DNA of 49,099 nt from the NCBI GenBank assembly GCA_030374805.1, contig JARGSG010000186.1:1-49099 (forward strand), written 5' to 3'. This stretch comes from Gracilaria gracilis. Lineage: Eukaryota > Rhodophyta > Florideophyceae > Gracilariales > Gracilariaceae. Every line of letters starts with the position of its first letter. The stretch's first letter is position 1. Below are positions 1 to 8,955 of this stretch, piece by piece. The position numbers and the translations under genes are program-made. The notes under the pieces were generated by a model, which saw only the letters and a program-made list of their open reading frames with translations, ran no database searches and was not told where the DNA came from.

Positions 1-625
1 CCCCTAATTTCCCCCCTAATACCCCTAATCCCCCCCTAATCCCCCCTAATTCCCCCCTAATTCCCCCTAATTACCCCTAATTCCCCCTAATTCCCCCCCT
101 AATTCCCCCCCTAATTCCCCCCTAAACCCCTAATTCCCCCCCTAATTCCCCCCTAATTCCCCCCTAATTACCCCTAATTCCCCCCCTAATAAACCCCCCC
201 TAATTCCCCCTAATTCCCCCCTAATTCCCCCCTAATTCCCCCCTAATTCCCCCTAAACCCTCCCCTAATTAAACCCCCCCTAATTCCCCCCCTAATTCCC
301 CCCTAATTCCCCCCTAATTCCCCCCTAAACCCCCTAATTCCCCCCCTAATCCCCCCCTAATTCCCCCCCTAATTCCCCCCCCTAAACCCCTAATTCCCCC
401 CTAATTCCCCCCTAATTCCCCCCTAATTCCCCCCTAATTCCCCCCTAATTCCCCCCTAATTCCCCCCCTAATTCCCCCCTAATTCCCCCCTAATTCCCCC
501 CCCTAATTCCCCCCTAAACCCCTAAACCCTAAAACCCCTAAACCCTAAAACCCCTAAACCCCTAAAACCCCTAAACCCTAAAACCCCTAAACCCTAAAAC
601 CCCTAAACCCCTAAACCCCTAAACC
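1..625. repeat. Telomeric repeat array (chromosome left end)
   Basis: C-rich strand of a telomere in the orientation expected at a left chromosome end. Bases 1 to about 515 are irregular CCCCCCTAATT units, with four to eight C per unit and an occasional TAAT, TAATTA or TAAACCC variant. From about 515 to 625 the unit changes to CCCTAAA and CCCCTAAAA, that is TTTAGGG and TTTTAGGGG on the G strand. The variable C-run suggests a slippage-prone telomerase template. The G-runs recall the AATGGGGGG telomere of Cyanidioschyzon, but this is not the same repeat. Confidence 0.93.
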
Positions 626-1816
626 CTAATAACGCTCCCCCGGGTTCTCCCGCATAAACCTTCGAAAGTTCACGTACTCAACTCCCACCTTCTCATCGTA
701 CTTCATGAGCTCGGTGCGGTTACCGTACTCATTCACCCCTTCGTACTGTTCGAGGTTTTCCCGGTAAAGGAAGTCAATGGTCTTATTTCTTTCCAACCGC
801 GACGCCTTCAGCACGTATCCAAATATCTGCACATCATAATCCATATGCCCACTGAAACGAACCACTGTTGAGCTCGGAAGCACAATACTACTTCCCATAC
901 CCATCCAAAACGTGCGCATCAGTGTATCTTCGGTGGGGTGTACAGGGGCCACGAACTCGTAGTACTTCCCACTGTCGCCATCATCCTTCCCTGAAAAGCC
1001 TCTCACAATATGGTCGACAACCGTCACATATATTCCACAATCCTGAAGTACTTCCGCAAAGAACCCTCCGTCTGCCGTGGGAAGGAGGGTGTACACAACG
1101 AACAAGCCCTGTTCTATGTTCTCGACCCCATGACGTCCGTTTCTTGCCCAACCCCACTCCCAATTCTGCTTCCCATCCTTCCGTAGAACGTGTTCCTTCG
1201 ACATTAGTGTGCTTCGTGTTTCCTCAACTTTCACATTGTCGTGATCTTCTTCTACAATTCGAATATAGTCCTCCATTCCACTCAGAGAGCAGATGCTGAT
1301 CTTGAACCGACAATGCACAGTACTTAAAATCCTTATCTCATTGTCCGGGCGGAAGTCATCCAGCTTCTCCACATCTCCTATTAGTCCCCTTTCAATCACA
1401 CGGCATATAACATATTGCTGAGCTATTATCATAGTTTCGAGCACTTCACAAACATCTTCCCGACCTCCCAGACGAACAAGACGGATTTCTCCCTGGTACC
1501 CTTTATACGTTGCCTCCATGCTTTCGGGTGTGTGCTTACAGCGCAGTCCACTTTCCACATCCGCGACGCCTTTCGCTGACTTCAAGTAGCTATTAATTCG
1601 GGAGAAGTCACTTGGGGACATCCCGTGGACAATCATCCCGAATCCGAATCCACAGGTCAACCCCATATGCGCAGCCTTCCAGGCCTTCGCGGCACATGAT
1701 ACCTTGGCTTCGCGATCGCTTTCACTGAGCTCCCTACGGTCTACCAGAACCTGGATTGGTTTCTTTAACGATCCGGGGTATGTTTGAAGCAGGGGCCTAT
1801 TCGTTCCGTACGACAT
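626..1816 (-). CDS. Subtelomeric protein of unknown function, 3' end defined by telomere
   Basis: A 396-residue reading frame starting at the ATG at 1816. The frame stays open 12 codons further upstream, to a TTG at 1852, but without another ATG. A TATATATT stretch at about 1851-1858 could be its TATA box. I recognise no domain and see no signal peptide or membrane segment. The protein is mixed alpha/beta in composition, with a Gly/Met-rich stretch near residues 50-65. The TAG stop (626-628) is formed by the first telomeric TTAGGG unit, so the C-terminus is probably cut by a chromosome break healed by telomere addition. It could be a subtelomeric family member or a truncated gene; function unknown. 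Confidence 0.6.
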   Translation of the reverse strand: MSYGTNRPLLQTYPGSLKKPIQVLVDRRELSESDREAKVSCAAKAWKAAHMGLTCGFGFGMIVHGMSPSDFSRINSYLKSAKGVADVESGLRCKHTPESMEATYKGYQGEIRLVRLGGREDVCEVLETMIIAQQYVICRVIERGLIGDVEKLDDFRPDNEIRILSTVHCRFKISICSLSGMEDYIRIVEEDHDNVKVEETRSTLMSKEHVLRKDGKQNWEWGWARNGRHGVENIEQGLFVVYTLLPTADGGFFAEVLQDCGIYVTVVDHIVRGFSGKDDGDSGKYYEFVAPVHPTEDTLMRTFWMGMGSSIVLPSSTVVRFSGHMDYDVQIFGYVLKASRLERNKTIDFLYRENLEQYEGVNEYGNRTELMKYDEKVGVEYVNFRRFMRENPGERY

Positions 1817-1917
1817 TCCCGTGATTGTGGTTTCAGCGTCCGACCTGGCCAATATATAGCAATGAACGGGTAAACGATTCCCCCAGCACTCTAGTCAAGA
1901 CAACGAACGTAGCGCTG

Positions 1918-2340
1918 CAACGTCACGAAAAAGAACGTACCACCACAGCGCAAACACACTCCGGTAACCACACAACGATCACAGAAACACAACGACAACG
2001 CGTAAGAAACGCGAATACGCTCCAGGAAACACACAAAAGAACGTAACACCACAACCAATGTAGTACCACAGCGCAACGCGGGAACGGCTGCAGATCGAGA
2101 ACAAACTCCGGTAAAGACACAACGAACGCGGCACCACAACGACAACGCGAAAGAAACGCGAATACACTCCAGTACACACACGACAAACGTAGCACCACAA
2201 CCAACGTAGCACCACAACCAACGTAGAGCCACCAAGCGGGAGCGTCGGCGGATCTCGAACACACTCCGGTAACACTCGTTGCGAACACACCACCACAAGG
2301 CTGAAGAAACGTGAACACACTCCTGTACGCACACAACGAT
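1918..2340. repeat. Degenerate minisatellite
   Basis: Imperfectly repeated A/C-rich units built around AACACACTCC-GGTAA, ACACAACGA and CGTAGCACCACAACCAA. Open frames exist on the minus strand here, but they translate to Val/Cys/Arg-rich repetitive peptides in all three frames, the signature of repeat DNA rather than a gene. Confidence 0.7.
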
Positions 2341-2590
2341 GAACTCTAGGCCCAAATCGGTACGAAGCACCCCAGGTCAAGAGAGACCCAACTGCCAAAC
2401 ACACAACGGACAACGGGGGTGGGAAGCACGCTTGAAATCCGACAGGGTGAATGCTCGATATATCCCGTCAATCCTCTTCAACGGTATACGAAACTTCTCC
2501 TTTGTTAGTGAATACGCAAGAGAGGACTTCTACGGCAGATGAAACAGCTTACTATGGAGAAGGGAAAGACAGCGGCGGCAGCGGCAGATT

Positions 2591-2607
2591 GCGGAACAAT
2601 GTTCTGT
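2591..2607. repeat. Element-A palindrome, copy 1
   Basis: GCGGAACAATGTTCTGT, a degenerate copy of GCGGAACAWTGTTCCGC with the right arm decayed. It lies about 500 bases upstream of the ParB-Ulp1 start. Confidence 0.7.
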
Positions 2608-2901
2608 ATTTGGTGAACCAAAATTGCCCATTTTTGGGAGAAATATTCTGAAATCATAGCCGCTGGAACCCTCAACGGAGTTCACACTGTCGCCCCTGTG
2701 CCACACGATGGAACGCTCTTAAGGGTGTCGTTACGGGGCGCCGTGTACACCTGTACACGTACTGTACCCGTACTTTTCTTGTAAGGCGTGCACTTTAGCA
2801 ATGTAACCCACGTGTCTGGGCCAGGGTGCTATGAATCCCACGTGTCCTGACCATGGTCCATGATTTTGCACCATGCACCCCGGCGGTCCCGCCGTCGGAA
2901 T

Positions 2902-2918
2902 CCAGAACATTGTTCTGC
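2902..2918. repeat. Element-A palindrome, copy 2
   Basis: CCAGAACATTGTTCTGC followed by ATTT. Both arms carry the same AGAACA/TGTTCT change, so symmetry is largely kept. It lies about 190 bases upstream of the start at 3108. Confidence 0.7.
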
Positions 2919-3107
2919 ATTTCGTCAGATCGTGTGGTACGCGAGCTCCTTAGCCCACCTTCCGTCTTGAGCGATTCACTACGACTATGCAACAGTTCCT
3001 TTCCGTCTTTCTCTTTCGAATATCCTTCCCAACGCTACGCATTTATTTCGCCTCATTCCCCTCCCTGAAGATCTATAGGCATCTCTTCCTCCTTCTTCAC
3101 CTTCACC

Positions 3108-6107
3108 ATGCCTACGCAAACCATATCCAGCAGGATTATGGAAAGAATTCAAGACGCGAGAGCAAGCCCCGTGCGCTTTGCCCACATTGACCTTTTCGCC
3201 GGTCCTTTCATTGGCCGGCATTCCTCGAAGATTAACTTCAAGCGTGTCTGCAGGGAGATTGGAGAGCCACAACACTTTCGCCGTGACCAACCTATACTGG
3301 TTGTCAATTCGGATACTAAGTTTCCTAAGCGACTGTTGGTTGTTGTTGGAGGAGGGCACCGTGTTCTCGTTGCAGCCCATTTGATGCATATTCTTCTCGT
3401 GCCCTACCAGGTACTGGACCTCAGCAATATCAAGGAGTTTGGTTTTCCTATTTCGGTTCTAACGCATGGGGCTCTAATTTCGCACCATCTGGAGGCCACT
3501 GAACCAAGGCCAGAAGCATTTACTCTCATGCAACAGGTCCAGTGTTTTGGACTCCTCCAAGAATACTGGCAGTGGTGTCAGGCTCAGAAGCATATCGCCT
3601 CCGGTAAACGCCCTCGTCGGCTTCCCGCAATGACGCAACAGAAGCTCCTTACTGCTTATGAAGAATTGAAGCGAGATACACAGGAGGGGAGCAAATACGC
3701 AATTGATTTCTTGGCCACAAGACTTCGCACACCTCGATCGAATCTCTTGACACCAACTGCGCAAGCTTACATGTCTGGGGCTCAAAGGCTCCTAAAGGCA
3801 GGTGTCGTGCCTTATCTCTGCAGCTTAGAGTCTGCTGGCATCGCGAGCTTCACGCGGCGTACCCTGAATGTCGTGAAGACATGGCCCCCGGAAAAAATAA
3901 AGGACAGGGTGGACCTTTGGATCGCTCGCCGTGAAGGGGGGTTGGATTGTGACTACAAGTTCACCGATCGAAGTGGTAGCGAGATCGATGGGCGTCGAAG
4001 GGGGCGCAAATCAGACAAGAAAAAGGACGCTACCTGCAACACTGACCCTCCCCCAGGTTGGGAGAGTTACTTGGATTGGAAGCAGCCTGGCTCTGTTGCC
4101 CTTCTCGACGAGCTCGAACGTCGGGTTAACGAAGAAGCTGAACAAAAGCTGAAATCGCCCGCTGATCCGGATCAAGTACTCGAAATGAAACAAAAACAGG
4201 AGATCCTGTCCAGGGTCCGGGCTCAGCTTAGCCCAATCGTCAAGCAGGGCAACAAGAAGCGTTCAATCGATTTGGCAGATGTCGTGGTGAGTGCAATAGT
4301 GAAGTACAATAAGGAGCGCACCATGGACGTTGCAGCAAAGGTGTTTGGTGGCGTTCGCAAAGAGAAATTCACATTATATAGAACGGATTACGATCCCATT
4401 AACACCTTCTCAATGGCAACAGACGGCGCCCTGCTTTTCACTGTTCTATTCTTGACCAATTGGCATCCCCTCTCGATCTCTGAAATATACTTCGTGGATT
4501 CTCTTTTACTGAACGGTTGGTTTACTGACACTCTGAAGCAAGACAAGGAACCGCTCCTTTCCCTTCGCCGAAAGACAATGTCCCTTTCTGGTAGGACGTA
4601 TTTATGGCACCATCGCGTTTGGTACGCCCATACTACATTACTCCCCGTCGTCGGTGCTCTTCATTGGAGTCTGGTCGTGGTAGTCAACCTTCCCTGCTTA
4701 CTTGACACTTTGGAGAAGAAGGCGCAGAACAATACCAAAGAGGGTAGTGCAGCGCCCACGAACAAGAAGACTTCCATTTTTTGGCTTGATAGTATGGGCG
4801 TTTCTTCCCCACATATTGCCGTACAGGACAATGTTTTTCATTACCTACATGCAGCCTACCCTGGAAAACAGGCTATATCTATCTCACAATTGAAAGAGGC
4901 TATTCCGCTCCATCGGTTCAATAAGAATCTACAAAAATCTCTTGATTGCGGTTTCCACACAGCGTACCACCTCTCTCTCGTATCTAAGAATCACAAAGTG
5001 TTTCACACTGATACCCCCTCCGATGCAGAAACGTACCTGGATTCAATGTACAAATCATACCCGTTCGAGGAGTACAAGCTTGATGTACATCAGCGTCTTA
5101 AGACCATCAAGGATGCATTCGTTTCCAACCCAGGCGCTGTTATACCGTCACCTCCGTTTCTTTGGGGTCGGAAGCAGTTGCCCTCAACCCCGGCCCACCA
5201 CGCTGCATCTACACCGCCGCAAGGTAACACGCCCATTTCCCAAGTGCCATCGAAGAAAGACGGCACACAGGGCCCGGGCGCAGGTCATGAAAATGAAGTT
5301 CACGATAAGGATGACGATAACGATTTTATGGAGAGGCCTTCTAAGCGTCACAAACCAAACTTGGTATCCAATTCTTCGGAGTCTTCGGACATTATCCACT
5401 TCACTCCCATCCCTAAACGCCAGGCCGGTGCTGATCCCAAAACGGTTTCCTCTTCTTCCTCTCGCGTTCGGTCTATTCCTAACTCTCCAAAACCCGAAAT
5501 GAAAACACCGCCACCGCTGGATGGTTCAAAGATCGATGCCACTCCCAACATCAGTTCTAACACTCCGACTCACTCACCAGCGAAACGACATTCTGATACT
5601 CCGCTCCGCCAAGCCCTTGTCGGGGTTGTCCACGGTCTCATGGCAATGAATTCAACGGCCCAACGGAGAACTGATACACACAAAATTACTGCCACGGTAT
5701 TAGATGACCCACACATTCACAATGAGATGAACAATCTGGGCCCCAGTTCGATGGATATTGCCATGGAGAAATTGACCCCGCTCGTGTTCTCCAAGTACCG
5801 ATCAATATTCCCGGTTCTCCCTCCCGTATCCGAACCAACCCCGCACCACAGAGCGCATCCCACAGCATCCTCTCCCCCTCCCCCTTCCTCTCAAAAACAA
5901 CCGGAACAACCTCCCCACCCTCCTACAAACGTAAACGCAATCGATGCAGATGGTGGCGTTCAGCCGACGGAGTACCGTGCTCTTCTCGACGAAGGCCATT
6001 CGTTGCTGCTTCAGGTTACTGACTCCGATATTAAGAATGAGTGGATTATGTGTTTTAGTAAGATGAAAAAGTTGGTACACAAGATGAAGTCCAGGCAATC
6101 TTCCTAG
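3108..6107 (+). CDS. ParB-like domain / Ulp1-type (C48) cysteine protease fusion
   Basis: A 999-residue protein with a good start context (CACC before the ATG). Residues about 20-135 look like a ParB/Srx-type domain: a beta-rich segment leads to VGGGHRVLVAAH (His84-Arg85), which matches the ParB GxxHR motif, followed by a helical segment resembling that after the DGRHR motif in the proteins at 32269 and 36404. The middle is helical and basic. Residues about 450-640 form a Ulp1/SENP peptidase with all four active-site residues visible: His519 (HWSL), Asp561 (WLDS), Gln609 and Cys614 (DCG). Such enzymes cut SUMO or related modifiers from proteins, usually in the nucleus. From about 670 the chain is Ser/Pro-rich and disordered with basic patches. 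It converges on the recombinase gene and is flanked by palindromes. The protease call is strong; the ParB-like call is moderate. Confidence 0.85.
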   Translation: MPTQTISSRIMERIQDARASPVRFAHIDLFAGPFIGRHSSKINFKRVCREIGEPQHFRRDQPILVVNSDTKFPKRLLVVVGGGHRVLVAAHLMHILLVPYQVLDLSNIKEFGFPISVLTHGALISHHLEATEPRPEAFTLMQQVQCFGLLQEYWQWCQAQKHIASGKRPRRLPAMTQQKLLTAYEELKRDTQEGSKYAIDFLATRLRTPRSNLLTPTAQAYMSGAQRLLKAGVVPYLCSLESAGIASFTRRTLNVVKTWPPEKIKDRVDLWIARREGGLDCDYKFTDRSGSEIDGRRRGRKSDKKKDATCNTDPPPGWESYLDWKQPGSVALLDELERRVNEEAEQKLKSPADPDQVLEMKQKQEILSRVRAQLSPIVKQGNKKRSIDLADVVVSAIVKYNKERTMDVAAKVFGGVRKEKFTLYRTDYDPINTFSMATDGALLFTVLFLTNWHPLSISEIYFVDSLLLNGWFTDTLKQDKEPLLSLRRKTMSLSGRTYLWHHRVWYAHTTLLPVVGALHWSLVVVVNLPCLLDTLEKKAQNNTKEGSAAPTNKKTSIFWLDSMGVSSPHIAVQDNVFHYLHAAYPGKQAISISQLKEAIPLHRFNKNLQKSLDCGFHTAYHLSLVSKNHKVFHTDTPSDAETYLDSMYKSYPFEEYKLDVHQRLKTIKDAFVSNPGAVIPSPPFLWGRKQLPSTPAHHAASTPPQGNTPISQVPSKKDGTQGPGAGHENEVHDKDDDNDFMERPSKRHKPNLVSNSSESSDIIHFTPIPKRQAGADPKTVSSSSSRVRSIPNSPKPEMKTPPPLDGSKIDATPNISSNTPTHSPAKRHSDTPLRQALVGVVHGLMAMNSTAQRRTDTHKITATVLDDPHIHNEMNNLGPSSMDIAMEKLTPLVFSKYRSIFPVLPPVSEPTPHHRAHPTASSPPPPSSQKQPEQPPHPPTNVNAIDADGGVQPTEYRALLDEGHSLLLQVTDSDIKNEWIMCFSKMKKLVHKMKSRQSS

Positions 6108-6231
6108 ATTACAACCTATATCGTACGACATCACTTTCTTGAACCATATGTTCGTAAAGTAAAGTACATCTGTACATCTTTCACTTGCGCGCCCATGCAC
6201 TTGGGTTCCTTCTAATTTGACTTACATGACA

Positions 6232-6256
6232 AAATGCGGAACATTGTTCCGCATTT
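6232..6256. repeat. Element-A palindrome, copy 3 (perfect)
   Basis: Perfect 12-bp arms (AAATGCGGAACA and its complement) around one central T. About 125 bases after the stop of the ParB-Ulp1 gene. Confidence 0.85.
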
Positions 6257-6333
6257 CGCCAACAGGATTATGTTACCGACGTCCTCAGCGCTCTCTTTTC
6301 TTCAAATTGACCTCATCCTCGACTTACATGACA

Positions 6334-6358
6334 AAATGCGGAACATTGTTCCGCATTT
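6334..6358. repeat. Element-A palindrome, copy 4 (perfect)
   Basis: Same perfect 12-1-12 palindrome, in the second unit of the 102-bp tandem duplication. Confidence 0.85.
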
Positions 6359-7355
6359 TGCCAACAGGATTATGTTACCGACGTCTTCAGCGCTCTCTTT
6401 TCTTCAAATTGACCTCATCCTCGAGCTCCAACACAAAGTCAGAAGAAAGCAGAAACTGCAGCACAGATCTTCGTGGGAAATATGCCGAGCTTGCTTCCTC
6501 TTTGATCTGATTTGCTTGGTAAGGAGTGAGTTTGCAACTATAGATCGGGACAAATGATTGAAGTGGACCATTACCTTCTCAGATGGTATAGAACAACGTT
6601 ATTAAGACGTTTAGTCCAGCTACTAGTTAAGAACCCAGTAAAAGTGCTCTTCTTCGAACTTAAACGTTAACCGAATTATAATTAAGCTTTTGTACTTATA
6701 CACCAGAGAGAGACACGACAGAGTAAAAGATTGTAGACCCCCTTAAGGCAGTGTATGCTAACTACTTTCACAAGTACCTGCCGCGTCTCTACCACCTCTT
6801 TCCTTCTCTCTTTTATTCAACCGATTGTGCACGCGATGCCCGAAAGCAGACGCCAGTTTCCAAACTGCTTCGGGACGCACCTTCACGATCGCCCTACTTC
6901 ACGATCGCTCGCAACACGTGAGGGTTAACGTCGCGAGCTCCACCCCAAGCGTGGTAAGTACCAACCGCTGTCCAGCTTCAGGACCGCTGTCCAGCTCCAG
7001 CTTCTAGGTGTATCAATTGAAAATTTTGCGCGCGCTGGGAACAACGCCGCCTTGATCACCTTGCCGGACAGTAAGGCACCCATGCTGAAATTCGCCGTAG
7101 CGTACTACCGCACTGGGGTCAGAGGGCTGGGAACGGCTTAAATGAGAGTTGAACTGAAAGACGATATCGGAGCTACTCTGAACCACTCTAGTAAAAGCTA
7201 ACATCACGTGTACAACGGGCTTAATAGGATGACATCCTCTACATAATTTCTCTGTCGGTTGCTGATGTACGTCAACAAAGCCAGAATTCACAACAAAACC
7301 TAAGCAGTATCCTTAACCCCACTTCGTCTGTGCAAAAAGCACAATATGACAAGTT

Positions 7356-7372
7356 GCAGAACAATGTTCCGC
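7356..7372. repeat. Element-A palindrome, copy 5
   Basis: GCAGAACAATGTTCCGC followed by ATTTTGC: one arm mismatch, central base A. Confidence 0.75.
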
Positions 7373-7546
7373 ATTTTGCGGCTACAGTAAGGGGTCAACG
7401 CCCATATGGAAACACTCCTGCCTTCGTCAAAGGTTCATCTTCCCTTTCGTTACAATGTCTCGTAACATCCTCTGCGATGAAGGATATTATCACATCGGTG
7501 CATCGGCGATGCATGAATACAGTCCTCCATCGCCATTAACATGATA

Positions 7547-7622
7547 TCCACGTGTAGTAACGGCCCAATACTCACGTGTTAAAACGGCACAATCTCCACG
7601 TGTGAGAACGGCCCAATCTCCG
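7547..7622. repeat. Three 26-bp tandem repeats with ACGTGT boxes
   Basis: Three consecutive units of the form ACGTGT-N3-AACGGC-N-CAATCTCC. Each begins with a CACGTG or CACGTGT element, the core of E-box/G-box sites. No gene lies nearby, so whether this is regulatory or plain satellite DNA is undecided. Confidence 0.65.
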
Positions 7623-8955
7623 CCTCTAATTTGACCGTTGTACACTATGCGCATATGCGTCAGTGTAAGTTGTCTAGCCACAATATAGTCCATTCTGGCC
7701 CAGCCCTGTGCGCACACCGCATACCTACCCTTAACCTGCCTTCGAAGTTAATTTCTAACACTTCTTGCAAATTATTCCGGCATTTTATTCTGCAAAACCC
7801 GTGGACACCGTGCACTGCACGGCGTGCACGCTGCAATGTGACGCCCTCGCACAACCCCCTCCCTCCCAATACCCTTCGATGCCAACCCACCCCTTCGACA
7901 GCGACAAACCCTCGCTTTGCCCCCCGCCGCCTGCATCTCCGTGTCCTATGCCGCCCCCCGCCGCCCCCAGCCCTTGCAGTGCTGCCATGCCAACCACGCC
8001 GCCTTCACCCCTTGCAGCTTCCCGTCCCCAACGCATCCGGACATCGACTCAGTTTCGCAACCACAGATAACAATACCTGCTCCTCCCGCTCCGGCTACCA
8101 TGGGCAAGCTCGCTCTATACTGTGCGTGGTTACCGTCGCACCTACCACCTCCCCATCCGTCGTTTACCATGTACTCCCGCCGCAGCATTTGCGTGCGTGT
8201 CCTTCGGGGCGCGTGTACCTCCAGTGCTTCTCTGCCCACTGCCCATAGAACCGCCGGCGTGGCTGCACAACGACACAGACTCTATCACTGTGGCCTCAAA
8301 GGCCACTTTACGCACTTGTCGTAACCAAAGGTGGGGCATCATCGATCACCCTCGCCTGCACCTCCGCGACCAAGGTTTCTACTGAAAATGCAGTGTCGCG
8401 CTTTCCGAAGTGCCCGCAGGATGGACTGATGTGAAGATATGGTTATTGTTTAACTGCACAAACAAAGTAGAATCGTTTCATTTCCATGAGCCAAACCGAA
8501 CCGTCTTTTCCGGCTCATGCACCATTATCATAAACTCGTTTGAGAATACTAGGAATCCACTGTCCGCCACACACGAGCCGTTGCCCATTTCCAAATGGCT
8601 CAAAACCGTGTGGCAGCAGGTGAAGAAGTGGCGCATCCCGACGATGGTCCATGAGTTCATTCTTCCGTACTACAACTCCTTGGCGTCTGTGCTTGATAAA
8701 TCACAAACTTAGGCTTCTGGACACCCACTGCTATTACCATTGGTCGTATTATCGTTCAGACAATACTGCAGCAGATTCACCAACCACCACTCCCAAACGC
8801 TACCCTCCGTCTCTCTCCATTACGTACCATACGTCTCGTACCCGCTTCAACTCATACATTTACCAACACTTCTACACATATTAGGGCGCTGAACTATCTT
8901 TCAAGTTTTACTACATTCATTTTCGACCCTTGTAACCCATTTCGCCAATCCTGCT

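Larger units (their letters stand above)
2341..3107. other. Intergenic, upstream of the ParB-Ulp1 gene
   Basis: No convincing gene. It holds two element-A palindromes (2591-2607 and 2902-2918), two tandem 30-base units that start with CCCACGTGTC (about 2806-2870), and a GTAC-rich patch near 2740-2775. A pyrimidine-rich leader precedes the ATG at 3108. Confidence 0.6.
6221..6424. repeat. 102-bp tandem duplication carrying the palindrome
   Basis: Two nearly identical 102-bp units, 6221-6322 and 6323-6424, differing at only a few positions. Each starts CTTACATGAC, contains one perfect 25-bp palindrome, and ends in CTCATCCTCGA. Their near identity implies a recent duplication just beyond the 3' end of the ParB-Ulp1 gene. 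Confidence 0.9.
6108..8955. other. Convergent intergenic region between the protease and recombinase genes
   Basis: About 2.8 kb without a convincing gene. It holds a 102-bp tandem duplication, three palindromes, and a 26-bp G-box repeat at 7547-7622. At 8260-8325 a short frame reads like a CCHC zinc knuckle (YHCGLKGHF) that has lost its outer cysteines, possibly a retroelement scar. Around 8410-8712 a 100-codon open frame has protein-like composition but no recognisable domain. Poly-pyrimidine DNA fills 7850-8160. Confidence 0.5.

Noticed and set aside
868..1299. 143-codon plus-strand frame
   Set aside because: It lies wholly inside the minus-strand subtelomeric gene and has Ser/Pro/Arg-biased shadow composition.
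1891..2413. Three overlapping minus-strand frames of 137-159 codons
   Set aside because: All three frames give similar Val/Cys/Arg-rich repetitive peptides, as expected from minisatellite DNA, not from a gene.
4942..5502. 186-codon second frame inside the ParB-Ulp1 gene
   Set aside because: Shadow of the real frame, which holds the complete protease motif set; no domain in this frame.
7631..8342. Several overlapping frames on both strands
   Set aside because: Pro/Cys-rich low-complexity translations in five frames. Only the small zinc-knuckle-like scar at 8260-8325 is worth mentioning.
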